This document shows positions 34,534 through 42,402 of a DNA stretch of 64,000 nt, piece after piece; within the stretch, counting starts at the first letter, position 1; every line of letters begins with the position of its first letter. Source of the DNA: Psychrobacillus sp. OK028 (lineage in GTDB: Bacteria; Bacillota; Bacilli; Bacillales_A; Planococcaceae); assembly GCF_900103605.1 (NCBI RefSeq), contig NZ_FNHY01000005.1:62001-126000 (forward strand), in the 5' to 3' direction. The translations under genes were made by a program, and so were the position numbers. A model generated the notes under the pieces. The model was given only the letters and a program-made list of their open reading frames with translations, had not been told where the DNA came from and searched no databases.

Positions 34534-35913
34534 ATGTTTCGAATTTCATCTACAATTACGCCTCCTTTTCGAGAGGCATTATTTCTTATCTTAGTAATCA
34601 TTACTTTAATGGCAGTTTGCATTATACAATTAGAAGCTGTTCCACATATGCCTATTCTATTTTCTATTTTACTTTTAATCCTTTATGGGTTCATAAAAAA
34701 AGTACCATTCAATTTATTGGAGGAAGGTCTTATAGAGGGAGCTAAAACGGGGCTCGGAGCAGTTTTTATCTTTTTCTTTATAGGAATTTTAATAAGTAGT
34801 TGGATGATCGGTGGAACTATTCCAACGCTAATTTATCTAGGCTTTCAATTCATATCACCGCATTTTTTCTTTGCCATTGTCTTTTTAATAACTTGTATCA
34901 TTGGTTTAGCCATAGGAAGCTCCTTAACAACTGTCGCAACAGTCGGTGTTGCCTTTGTCGGGATTGCAAGCGCGATGGATATTTCACTTGTTATAACAGC
35001 AGGGGCTGTTGTCTCGGGTGCGTTTTTCGGTGATAAGATGTCACCATTATCTGATACAACGAATTTAGCATCGGCAATTGTACGGGTGGATCTATTTGAA
35101 CATATACGTAATATGGGCTGGACGACCATCCCAGCTTTTGTTATCGCAATTGTAGGTTATGCTTTACTTTCTCCTAGCAAGGAAATACAGCAGCTGGAAC
35201 AAATAAATGTACTTAAAGATGGTCTACTACAAACCGGTATGATTCATTGGTATTCTTTACTTCCTTTAGTTTTTCTTATCGTGCTCTCAGCAAAAAAAGT
35301 ACCAGCAATGTTAGCACTTGCTTTGACCTCTGTCAGTGCTATAGCTGTAGCTTACTTTCATCAGTTTTTCCCAGCAAGTGTGGTATTGCAAATTTTGTTT
35401 AGTGGCTACACATCTGAAACTGGGATAGATGTAATCGACTCCTTACTCTCTAGAGGTGGAATGACTAGTATGATGTTCACTATCTCACTGGTTTTACTCG
35501 CTTTGAGCATGGGTGGGCTATTGTTTACTTTAGGTATTGTCCAAAGTTTACTGCAAAAAGTGGAGAGTTTACTGACAAGTGTTGGGAAGGTCATTTCAGC
35601 TGTAGCTTTTACGGCAATCGGAGTAAATGTGCTTATCGGAGAACAATATTTATCGATTTTATTGACAGGTGAAACGTTTCAAGCTCATTTCCAAAAAGTC
35701 GGATTGGCCAATAAAAACCTAGCTCGTGTGATGGAGGATGCAGGCACTGTAGTAAATCCACTGGTTCCTTGGAGTGTATGTGGAATATTCATCACAGATG
35801 TACTTTCCATCTCAACAATCGATTACCTGCCATTCGCCTTTTTCTGTTTACTGTGTCCAGTGCTCACTATATTGTTTGGGGTGACTGGCAAAACACTTAC
35901 TTATAATAAATGA
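34534..35913 (+). CDS. nhaC: Na+/H+ antiporter NhaC family
   Basis: About 459 residues, 11-12 membrane segments. FIGILISSWMIGGTIPTLIYLG, the Gly/Ser/Thr-rich IIGLAIGSSLTTVATVGVAFVGIA, GAFFGDKMSPLSDTTNLAS (ion-binding Asp) and the C-terminal EDAGTVVNPLVPWSVCG are hallmarks of NhaC. It exchanges Na+ for H+, or malate/lactate in the MleN branch, which I cannot exclude. ATG 34534 follows TAGGAGG; the longer frame from 34483 covers the promoter leader and is rejected. Confidence 0.92.
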   Translation: MFRISSTITPPFREALFLILVIITLMAVCIIQLEAVPHMPILFSILLLILYGFIKKVPFNLLEEGLIEGAKTGLGAVFIFFFIGILISSWMIGGTIPTLIYLGFQFISPHFFFAIVFLITCIIGLAIGSSLTTVATVGVAFVGIASAMDISLVITAGAVVSGAFFGDKMSPLSDTTNLASAIVRVDLFEHIRNMGWTTIPAFVIAIVGYALLSPSKEIQQLEQINVLKDGLLQTGMIHWYSLLPLVFLIVLSAKKVPAMLALALTSVSAIAVAYFHQFFPASVVLQILFSGYTSETGIDVIDSLLSRGGMTSMMFTISLVLLALSMGGLLFTLGIVQSLLQKVESLLTSVGKVISAVAFTAIGVNVLIGEQYLSILLTGETFQAHFQKVGLANKNLARVMEDAGTVVNPLVPWSVCGIFITDVLSISTIDYLPFAFFCLLCPVLTILFGVTGKTLTYNK

Positions 35914-35962
35914 TGTTGATGTGATACACTATTTCCAAGTATATTACGAAAAAGTAGGCGAT

Positions 35963-37129
35963 ATGATGGAATTTCAGGAAATGAAAGATTACTTGCTTGA
36001 GCAAATAGTAACGAAGCAATTAGTCACTGCAACTATTAGTCAACCACGCACAAAGTCCAATGAAGTGAAACGTGTAAAATTGAAACCAATTGAAATAAAG
36101 AATACGTATCATATCCAACTAGAATACCAACATGAACGGATATTGAAGCACGAAAATATTGCACTAGATGCATTTACAGAAACATTAGATCAACTCTTAG
36201 AACAGTTCCGACAGCTTCATATAGATTTCAAAGCGGAAAAAGTACAGGCCCAGCTTTCAAAGAAAAACAAAGTTATGTGGAAATCAGAGAAGGCTGTAAC
36301 TACAAAAACAGTAGACCTCTCCCATAATCGAAAAAAGAATTATTTGTTGGATGAAAATACACCCTATCCTTTTCTCATCCGATTAGGCGTGCAGACACCT
36401 GATGGAAAAATTAAAAAACAAAAGTATGACAAGTTTAAACAAATCAATCGCTTCATCGAATTTATAGATGATACACTTGCCTACTTGCCAAAGGATAAAA
36501 CAGTTAGAATTCTCGATTTTGGCTCAGGCAAATCTTATTTGACATTCGCTTTGTATCACTATTTGAAAATCGAAAAAGGACTTGATATTCGGGTCACTGG
36601 ACTTGATTTGAAAAAGGAAGTCATTGAGGAATGCGCACAAATTGCAGATGATTTAGGATATGAGCAGTTAGAATTTCTCGTAGGAGATATTAATGACTAC
36701 AATGACGAAACAACTGTTGATATGGTAGTCACGTTACATGCATGTGATGTTGCAACTGATATGGCACTTGCACGAGCGGTTAAATGGAATGCGAGCGTAA
36801 TATTAAGTGTACCTTGCTGTCAGCACGAATTAAATACTCAGCTAGATGCTCCTGGCCTCGATATTATGCTTAAACACGGGCTAATAAAAGAACGTTTTGC
36901 TGCTTTAGCAACGGATTCTATTCGAGCAGAAATCTTGAACATGGTCGGGTACGAGGCTCAACTAGTAGAGTTTATCGATATGGAAAATACACCGAAGAAC
37001 ATATTGATACGTGCCTATAAAACGGGTAAAAAACCTACTAATGAACAAATGGCAGGATATGAGCAATTTAAACAGATGCTAAACGCAAAACCATTCTTGG
37101 AGAATGAATTGAAGGATTATCTGAATTGA
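35963..37129 (+). CDS. Class I SAM-dependent methyltransferase (Methyltransf_32-like)
   Basis: About 389 residues. An N-terminal domain (1-140) with a long helical segment precedes a Rossmann methyltransferase domain: SAM motif RILDFGSGKSYLTFALYHYL near residue 177, GLDLKKEVIEECAQIA, and VVTLHACDVATDMAL. The CCQHE motif after it (LSVPCCQHELN) is typical of the PF13679 group related to GCD14/TRM13-like RNA methyltransferases. The substrate may be RNA; not proven. ATG 35963 has GTAGG close upstream; ATG 35966 is equally possible. Confidence 0.8.
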   Translation: MMEFQEMKDYLLEQIVTKQLVTATISQPRTKSNEVKRVKLKPIEIKNTYHIQLEYQHERILKHENIALDAFTETLDQLLEQFRQLHIDFKAEKVQAQLSKKNKVMWKSEKAVTTKTVDLSHNRKKNYLLDENTPYPFLIRLGVQTPDGKIKKQKYDKFKQINRFIEFIDDTLAYLPKDKTVRILDFGSGKSYLTFALYHYLKIEKGLDIRVTGLDLKKEVIEECAQIADDLGYEQLEFLVGDINDYNDETTVDMVVTLHACDVATDMALARAVKWNASVILSVPCCQHELNTQLDAPGLDIMLKHGLIKERFAALATDSIRAEILNMVGYEAQLVEFIDMENTPKNILIRAYKTGKKPTNEQMAGYEQFKQMLNAKPFLENELKDYLN

Positions 37130-37165
37130 TATCGATTGAAATACTATGCCAGCGGAGGATCTATA

Positions 37166-37429
37166 ATGAAAGAACCAACAATTAAAAAAGTTGCTTATGG
37201 TATAGCAATGGCCATTGCAATTATCATTGTGCATTTTATCGATGCTCGCGTTTATGCAATGCCACCTATCTTCGCATTATTTTTGGCGATATTTATCACC
37301 TATCTTAGTATTGCATTTATCAATAAATCTGGAAGATTCAATCAAACGATTTCTAGGACAAACTATAATTTAATAAATGCAGTAGTTGTACTTGTACTAT
37401 TTATAGCTTACTTTGCAATTTCAGGATAA
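37166..37429 (+). CDS. Small three-helix membrane protein
   Basis: An 87-residue hydrophobic protein with three probable membrane helices (about 8-25, 31-50 and 65-85) and a short cytoplasmic loop INKSGRFNQTISRTNYN. I recognise no family. ATG 37166 follows GCGGAGGATC; the frame is open from 37136 without a ribosome site. It trails the methyltransferase gene by 36 bases and is followed by a terminator, so it probably shares that transcript. Confidence 0.7.
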   Translation: MKEPTIKKVAYGIAMAIAIIIVHFIDARVYAMPPIFALFLAIFITYLSIAFINKSGRFNQTISRTNYNLINAVVVLVLFIAYFAISG

Positions 37430-37430
37430 G

Positions 37431-37476
37431 AAAAGAGTGACCAATGTGTCTTTTGACACTCCTTGGCCACTCTTTT
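37431..37476. terminator. Bidirectional terminator
   Basis: AAAAGAGTG / CACTCTTTT outer stem with further pairing (CCAA/TTGG, GTGTC/GACAC) inside, between the convergent small membrane protein gene and the tauE gene. Confidence 0.85.
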
Positions 37477-37493
37477 CTTTTATAATTAACTTA

Positions 37494-38279
37494 TTAAGTT
37501 AGAATATCAAACCAAATTTTAATAGCCGTTGCACCAATCATAATAGCAAGCAACCATTGTAAAATTTTCACGTTCATTTTTTGCCCGACTTTTGCACCAA
37601 GTGGAGCAGCTAATAAACTCGCAACGATCATTATTAACGCTGGCCAATATTCAATTTGTCCTGTCATGAATTTCCCAATACTACCACCGATGGATGAAAT
37701 GAATGTAATCGCTAAACTTGTCGCAATCGTTACACGAGTTGGGATTTTTAACAACGTTAGCATAATTGGAACTAGCAAAAAACCGCCTGCTGCTCCAACG
37801 ATACCCGAGCCAATACCAACAATTAATGCTAGGCTACTTGCTACAACCTTGTTAAACGAAATATTAGTAGTTTCTTCCACGTTTTTACGAGGGATAAACA
37901 TCATCACTGCAGCAGTCAGCGCGAGTACACCATATACGATATTGACCGCATTTTCTGATAGGTAGCCTGAGCCATAACTACCGATGAAACTACCAAGTAA
38001 AATAGCACCACCCATATAAATGATTAAATCTTTGTGCAGTAATCCACTTTTACGATATGCCCACACACCAGCAATGGAAGCAAACAATACTTGAATTGCA
38101 CTAATACCTGATACTTCGTGAGCTGTAAACGCTGCAAGACCAAATAGAGGTGGAATATATAACAGCATTGGGTATTTAATAATCGAACCCCCAACCCCTA
38201 ACATCCCTGAAAGAAATGATCCAATAAATCCGAGTGCGAAAATGACAGCTAGAAATGTGAAAGATAAATCGATTTCCAT
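37494..38279 (-). CDS. yrkJ: TauE/SafE family sulfite exporter (YrkJ-like)
   Basis: A 261-residue, eight-helix TSUP protein, the same length as B. subtilis YrkJ. Both half-repeats carry the family GGxxG signature: [16 protein letters not shown] and [20 protein letters not shown]. It likely exports sulfite or another sulfur oxyanion generated by the persulfide dioxygenase of the same cluster. Last gene of the yrkH-I-J unit. A hairpin with a T-rich tail separates it from yrkI and may lower its expression. Confidence 0.9.
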   Translation of the reverse strand: MEIDLSFTFLAVIFALGFIGSFLSGMLGVGGSIIKYPMLLYIPPLFGLAAFTAHEVSGISAIQVLFASIAGVWAYRKSGLLHKDLIIYMGGAILLGSFIGSYGSGYLSENAVNIVYGVLALTAAVMMFIPRKNVEETTNISFNKVVASSLALIVGIGSGIVGAAGGFLLVPIMLTLLKIPTRVTIATSLAITFISSIGGSIGKFMTGQIEYWPALIMIVASLLAAPLGAKVGQKMNVKILQWLLAIMIGATAIKIWFDILT

Positions 38280-38307
38280 TTTGTTTTCCTTCTTTCGTAA
38301 AAAGTAA

Positions 38308-38333
38308 AGCGAGTAGAAATGGCTCTACTCGCT
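38308..38333 (-). terminator. Hairpin between yrkI and yrkJ
   Basis: Perfect 10-base stem AGCGAGTAGA / TCTACTCGCT with a 6-base loop, followed on the minus strand by TTACTTTTT. A leaky intra-operon terminator or an RNA-processing stem are both possible. Confidence 0.6.
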
Positions 38334-38343
38334 ATAAACACTG

Positions 38344-38571
38344 TTATGCTTTTTGAATATAGAAGTAAAGCACGCCTGCTTCTTCTTTTTGGTCTAAAAT
38401 TGTGTGACCGCCTGCTTTAGCCCAAGCTGCGAAGTCACTTAATGCACCTTTGTCTGTTACAAGTACTTCTAATACTTCACCTGAGTTAATTGTGTCGATT
38501 GTTTTTTTCGTGCGTACTATTGGCATTGGACAAGCTAAGCCTTTTACGTCTAATGTTTTTGTAATGTTCAT
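38344..38571 (-). CDS. yrkI: TusA-like sulfurtransferase (YrkI-like)
   Basis: A 75-residue TusA protein, equal in length to B. subtilis YrkI. The persulfide Cys is in DVKGLACPMPIVRTKK. TusA proteins receive sulfane sulfur from rhodaneses or DsrE proteins and pass it on. Set between the persulfide dioxygenase and the TauE exporter. It is very similar to the N-terminal domain of the TusA-rhodanese fusion at 40247-40807 (KGLACPMPIVKTKK), suggesting duplication. Confidence 0.93.
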   Translation of the reverse strand: MNITKTLDVKGLACPMPIVRTKKTIDTINSGEVLEVLVTDKGALSDFAAWAKAGGHTILDQKEEAGVLYFYIQKA

Positions 38572-38610
38572 ATTAATTTCCTCTTCCCATCGTTTTTTGT
38601 AGTGATTAAA

Positions 38611-39738
38611 TTAACGTACTGCACAACGGTTTGGACCAATTTCCATTTCCGTTTGCTCTTCATCATTTGGTGTAACTTTACCCATGTTAACAATGCGAAT
38701 TTCTTGGTATGCATTTGGTTGAGGTGGTAAGTTATCTGTTACCATTGAACGGAAGACTTCTTCATCCTCTACATTTAGACCATGATTTTCAGCAAATAGG
38801 TCACCTAAACGTTTCGCTACTGTACCATCTTCATTTAACTCTTCAATAATCATAAAGTGTGCAGGTAACACTATTAAGTCTTCTGCTAGTGAGCGGTAAC
38901 GACTGTATAATGTTTCACGTAAGTCACCTACCCAATCCTCTGCAAGACCAGCCAAGTCAGGGCGACCAATGGAATCGATAAATAGAATATCACCTGTTAA
39001 CAAATACTTTTTGTCGATTACAAACGACGTTGAACCAATAGTATGACCAGGAGAATAAAGTGCACCTACTTCAATTTCCGATGAACCAAGTTGCACAGTT
39101 AAACCATCTGTTAATGGTGTGTAATCAAATACAACTTCTTCTGCATCTTTTGGTGGTAAGTAATATGTTGCACCAGTTGCAGCTGCGATGTGACGACCGC
39201 CAGAGATATGGTCAGCATGTAAGTGTGTATCGAATACATGCTTAATTTTAACGCCTTTTTCTTCTGCAAATTTTGTGAAGATCTCTGTAAAACGTACAGC
39301 GTCAATAATTGCTGCTTCGCCATCATTAATCGCCATGTAAGAAAGACAACCTTTTCCTAAACGAACGAATTGATATAGTTCACCGCCACCGTTAAGATTG
39401 CCTACTTTAATTGGTTCAAGATACATGGACCAAGACTTCATGCCACCTTCTAGGTAACCAACTGTATAGCCTGCCTCTGAAAGCATATCAGCCACCATAA
39501 TGGATGATCCTTCTTTTGCACAAACGACTAATACGTCTTTGTCTGAAGGGATTTGCGGTAAGATTTCTTCTACTCCATCTAATAATTCGAAATATGGAAT
39601 GTTTAAATATTCGAATTTGTGCCCTTCAATTTTCCAATCCTCGAATGCATCTGCATTGCGTACGTCTAAAATGAATAAGTCCTTGTTGTCAATTACTTTG
39701 CGTGCAACTTGTGCCGCTGTCCATGCTGTTACTGTCAT
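38611..39738 (-). CDS. yrkH: Rhodanese-metallo-beta-lactamase persulfide dioxygenase (YrkH/CstB-like)
   Basis: A 375-residue fusion. An N-terminal rhodanese (residues 5-108) has Cys in VVCAKEGSS. The C-terminal MBL-fold domain has [19 protein letters not shown] and [14 protein letters not shown], the ETHE1/CstB persulfide dioxygenase metal site. It would oxidise glutathione-, bacillithiol- or CoA-persulfide to sulfite. The domain order is reversed from S. aureus CstB. A GGGGG ribosome site precedes the ATG; a CstR-type operator lies 8-24 bases upstream of the start codon. Confidence 0.92.
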   Translation of the reverse strand: MTVTAWTAAQVARKVIDNKDLFILDVRNADAFEDWKIEGHKFEYLNIPYFELLDGVEEILPQIPSDKDVLVVCAKEGSSIMVADMLSEAGYTVGYLEGGMKSWSMYLEPIKVGNLNGGGELYQFVRLGKGCLSYMAINDGEAAIIDAVRFTEIFTKFAEEKGVKIKHVFDTHLHADHISGGRHIAAATGATYYLPPKDAEEVVFDYTPLTDGLTVQLGSSEIEVGALYSPGHTIGSTSFVIDKKYLLTGDILFIDSIGRPDLAGLAEDWVGDLRETLYSRYRSLAEDLIVLPAHFMIIEELNEDGTVAKRLGDLFAENHGLNVEDEEVFRSMVTDNLPPQPNAYQEIRIVNMGKVTPNDEEQTEMEIGPNRCAVR

Positions 39739-39745
39739 CTATATA

Positions 39746-39762
39746 AACCCCCATAGGTATAA
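39746..39762 (-). promoter_or_regulatory. CstR-type operator O4, upstream of yrkH
   Basis: Minus strand TATACCTATGGGGGT. It matches the other four sites of the cluster (TATACC, two to four A/T bases, GGGG, TATA). Confidence 0.65.
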
Positions 39763-39849
39763 TTTATGTTAAAATTTTTTGGCTCTGGCAAGTTGCTACC
39801 GGAACCAAACGATTAGCATGCTAAATAGTAGAAAGTTCATTACTACTCA

Positions 39850-40245
39850 TTAGAAGGTTAAAGTTGGTGCTGCGTCTTTCGCATATTCTAGGAATGTCAC
39901 AGCGCCACCTACTTCGATACCATCAACGAAATCTTCTTTCGTTAATCCCATTACATCCATTGTCATTTGACATGCGATGAATTTCACACCTAGCTCAATA
40001 GCCATTTCAACTAACTCTGGAATTGCTGGTATTTGCGCCTTTGCGAAACCTTCTGCAAAATGCTCTTTACCAGCTGGCATTTCAAGTGCTTGCATACCTT
40101 GTTTATGGATTAAGTTTAAGCCTTCAAATGTGAAGAAGATCGCTACTTCTTTATCGGAAGCTGCTGCTGCAGTTGCGATATTAAATACTTTATAAGCATC
40201 GAAAAGACCACCATTTGCTGCGATAATTGCTACTTTGTTTGACAT
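39850..40245 (-). CDS. DsrE/F-like sulfur relay protein
   Basis: A 131-residue DsrE-like protein with AIIAANGGLFDAYKVFNIATAAAA and the Cys-containing FIACQMTMDVMGL near the end, the usual position of the persulfide-carrying Cys. It starts one base after the stop of the TusA-rhodanese gene, so the two are co-translated and probably exchange sulfur. It resembles the second DsrE protein of this cluster (41524-42000; VTCTMTMDLLGL) but is shorter. Confidence 0.88.
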   Translation of the reverse strand: MSNKVAIIAANGGLFDAYKVFNIATAAAASDKEVAIFFTFEGLNLIHKQGMQALEMPAGKEHFAEGFAKAQIPAIPELVEMAIELGVKFIACQMTMDVMGLTKEDFVDGIEVGGAVTFLEYAKDAAPTLTF

Positions 40246-40246
40246 A

Positions 40247-40807
40247 TTATTGTACCTCTTTCTGTAATTCGCCTGTGTAACCTGTCATTCCAGGTAAGAC
40301 GTTATAAATATTTGTGAAGCCTGCTGCTTTTAATTGTTGTGCTGCTAAGTCTGAGCGTGTGCCTGTACGGCAAATGACATAAATAGTTTGAGATGGATCA
40401 AGTTCATTCAGACGGTTAGTTAAATCACCCATTGGAATGGACTTAGCACCTGGAATATGTCCGAATGCATACTCCGCCACTTCTCGCACGTCTAAAATTA
40501 ATCCTTCCCCAGCTACTGCTTCTTCATTTGAAATTGTAGGTTCAAACGACTTTTCCATTGCTTCACTTGTTTCTAGATTACATTTACGAATATAGTGATA
40601 GAACACACCATTGTCTTCACTTGTGCCAATATATTGGTGCCCTACTGTTTTGGACCAGGCAGCTAAATCTGCTACGGACCCTTTATCTGTTGCTTGCACT
40701 TCTAACACTTGTCCTTCAGCAACATCACTCATTGCTTTTTTCGTTTTCACTATCGGCATTGGGCAAGCTAAGCCTTTTGCATCTAGTTGTACATCTGATT
40801 TAATCAT
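40247..40807 (-). CDS. yrkF: TusA-rhodanese fusion sulfurtransferase (YrkF-like)
   Basis: A 186-residue protein, length as B. subtilis YrkF (185). The TusA domain (1-80) has its Cys in DAKGLACPMPIVKTKK. The rhodanese domain (about 95-185) has the active-site loop VICRTGTRSDLA. It can accept persulfide sulfur and relay it between its own two domains. AGGAG and a CstR-type operator lie upstream. Confidence 0.92.
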   Translation of the reverse strand: MIKSDVQLDAKGLACPMPIVKTKKAMSDVAEGQVLEVQATDKGSVADLAAWSKTVGHQYIGTSEDNGVFYHYIRKCNLETSEAMEKSFEPTISNEEAVAGEGLILDVREVAEYAFGHIPGAKSIPMGDLTNRLNELDPSQTIYVICRTGTRSDLAAQQLKAAGFTNIYNVLPGMTGYTGELQKEVQ

Positions 40808-40821
40808 ATGAATCCTCCATC

Positions 40822-40838
40822 TATACCGGTAGGGGTAT
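40822..40838 (-). promoter_or_regulatory. CstR-type operator O3, upstream of yrkF
   Basis: ATACCCCTACCGGTATA on the minus strand, 15 bases before the yrkF start. Same half-sites as the other cluster operators. Confidence 0.65.
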
Positions 40839-40861
40839 TATTTTATTTAAAAAACATCACT

Positions 40862-41158
40862 TTATTTTACTTCCCCGGTCCACTCTAACATTCCGCCAGA
40901 CATATTCGTGACATCGAAACCTTGCGATTCTAAAAACGCTGTTGCTTGGCCACTACGTCCACCTGAACGACATATCATAATATAAGGTGTTTTCTTATCT
41001 AATTCATGCATACGGAATTCAAGTAGTCCCAGTGGAATATTTGTAATGCCATGTATATGACCCGCTTCTACTTCCGCTACTTCACGTACATCGATGAAAT
41101 TTAATATTTCTCCGGCTTGTAATTTCGCTTGTACTTCTTCTGGTAAAATAGTTTTCAT
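40862..41158 (-). CDS. Single-domain rhodanese sulfurtransferase
   Basis: About 98 residues, one rhodanese domain: FIDVREVAEVEAGHIHGITNIPLG and the active-site loop MICRSGGRSGQA. It moves sulfane sulfur to thiols or cyanide. ATG 41158 follows AAGGAGG at ideal spacing; the longer frame to 41182 overlaps the gene upstream. Third gene of the yrkE unit. Confidence 0.9.
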   Translation of the reverse strand: MKTILPEEVQAKLQAGEILNFIDVREVAEVEAGHIHGITNIPLGLLEFRMHELDKKTPYIMICRSGGRSGQATAFLESQGFDVTNMSGGMLEWTGEVK

Positions 41159-41171
41159 ATTAATTTCCTCC

Positions 41172-41513
41172 TTAGTATGCACTCATGCCACCACGAACAT
41201 TTGTGACCCGAGTATAACCTAATATTTTTAGTTGCTTGCAAGCTTGCTTCGAACGCATGCCACTTTGACAAATCACTACAATTTCTTTATCCTTTGGTAA
41301 CTTTGTAAAGTCTGATCCAAGTGGAATGTTTTTAAATTGCTTTGCATTGCGCGCCTTATATTCACCAGGTGTGCGTACATCCACAAATACTTTGTCTTTA
41401 TCGTTAATAATTGTTTTTAGTTGCGCTGTAGATATATTATTTACCCCCTTTGTCGGCATCATGCGCCAAGCAAGAAATGCCACAATCACGGCTATAATAA
41501 TTACTGTTTCCAT
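41172..41513 (-). CDS. Membrane-anchored rhodanese
   Basis: A 113-residue protein with an N-terminal membrane helix (residues 2-17, ETVIIIAVIVAFLAW) and a rhodanese domain with FVDVRTPGEY and the active-site loop VICQSGMRSKQA. It resembles the YqhL/YbfQ-like small rhodaneses of Bacillus. It would place sulfur transfer at the membrane, near the TauE exporter. Ten bases separate it from the DsrE gene upstream. Confidence 0.9.
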   Translation of the reverse strand: METVIIIAVIVAFLAWRMMPTKGVNNISTAQLKTIINDKDKVFVDVRTPGEYKARNAKQFKNIPLGSDFTKLPKDKEIVVICQSGMRSKQACKQLKILGYTRVTNVRGGMSAY

Positions 41514-41523
41514 AAGTCACCTC

Positions 41524-42000
41524 TTATATAAATAAATTTACGTTACCTTCTTCTGCATCTGCTAAATAAGCTGCTACACCAGCGTACTGAATTCCATCTA
41601 GTAATTCTTCTTGTTGGAGTCCAAGTAAATCCATGGTCATTGTACATGTTACAAGTTTAATATCTTGCTCCTGTGCCATTTCAATTAGCTGTGTCAGTGT
41701 TAATGCATTGTGCTTGTTCATCACATGCTTAATCATTTTTGGTCCCATTCCTAGCATTTGCATTTTAGATAAGCCTAACTTTTCTGCTCCACGTGGCATC
41801 ATTTTTGCAAACATCTTTTCCAAAAATCCCTTTTGCACCGTTACTGGTTCTTGCTTGCGAAGTGCATTGATACCCCAGAACGTATGAAAAATTGTTACTT
41901 CATGATCGTATGCAGCTGCTCCGTTTGCAATAATATAAGCTGCCATTGCCTTGTCATAATCTCCACTGAATAAAACGATTGTTGTTCTTTTCTTTTCCAT
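41524..42000 (-). CDS. yrkE: DsrE family protein (YrkE-like)
   Basis: A 158-residue protein close in length to B. subtilis YrkE (160). TTIVLFSGDYDKAMAAYIIANGAAAYDHEVTIFHTFWG is the DsrE Rossmann-like start; the likely persulfide Cys is in VTCTMTMDLLGL near residue 125. First gene of a unit with two rhodaneses. A GGGGGAT ribosome site and a CstR-type operator are directly upstream. Confidence 0.9.
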   Translation of the reverse strand: MEKKRTTIVLFSGDYDKAMAAYIIANGAAAYDHEVTIFHTFWGINALRKQEPVTVQKGFLEKMFAKMMPRGAEKLGLSKMQMLGMGPKMIKHVMNKHNALTLTQLIEMAQEQDIKLVTCTMTMDLLGLQQEELLDGIQYAGVAAYLADAEEGNVNLFI

Positions 42001-42010
42001 AATATCCCCC

Positions 42011-42026
42011 TACCTGTATAGGTATA
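42011..42026 (-). promoter_or_regulatory. CstR-type operator O2, upstream of yrkE
   Basis: Minus strand TATACCTATACAGGTA, followed by GGGGG of the ribosome site. The most degenerate of the five sites. Confidence 0.5.
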
Positions 42027-42049
42027 GTTTATTTTAAAAATAAAAAGTC

Positions 42050-42310
42050 TTAACGACTTTTTACTAATAAATCTACAGCTTGTTTCACCATTGCATTTTT
42101 ATCAAGCGTTTCTGCATCTTCTTTTGAAATACATTCGATGAGATTATCTGTCACAATAACACCTATTGTACGATCCACTGCAGAACGAACGGCACTTAAT
42201 TGTGTAATTACCTCTTTACAATCTTTTTCGTCTTCCATCATCCGTAAGATTCCTCGAAGCTGACCTTCAATCTTTTTCATCCGTGCTGTAACCTTTGCAT
42301 CGTATTGCAT
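42050..42310 (-). CDS. cstR: CsoR-family persulfide-sensing repressor (CstR-like)
   Basis: An 86-residue, all-helical DUF156 protein (KIEGQLRGILRMMEDEKDCKEVITQLSAVRSAVDR). It has Cys31 and Cys60, the same two positions that form the sulfane-linked disulfide in S. aureus CstR, and the copper-ligand His of CsoR (in the HLxxC motif) is replaced by Asn (NLIEC). This argues for persulfide rather than copper sensing. It lies at the head of a sulfur-relay cluster and five matching operators surround it, including one at its own promoter. Confidence 0.9.
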   Translation of the reverse strand: MQYDAKVTARMKKIEGQLRGILRMMEDEKDCKEVITQLSAVRSAVDRTIGVIVTDNLIECISKEDAETLDKNAMVKQAVDLLVKSR

Positions 42311-42356
42311 TATCTCACCTCTTTTTGATTCGTCTTCAATCTCTATAACGTATATT

Positions 42357-42374
42357 ACTACCCTATGGGGTATA
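42357..42374 (-). promoter_or_regulatory. CstR-type operator O1, upstream of cstR
   Basis: Minus strand TATACCCCATAGGGTAG, 47 bases before the cstR start; suggests autoregulation. Confidence 0.65.
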
Positions 42375-42402
42375 AGTCAACTAATTAATTTCCACTAGTC
42401 AT

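Noticed and set aside
39778-39805. Terminator between yrkH and its upstream DsrE gene
   Set aside because: The GGTTCCGG/CCAGAGCC stem has a mismatch and a wobble and is followed by A, not T; too weak to call.
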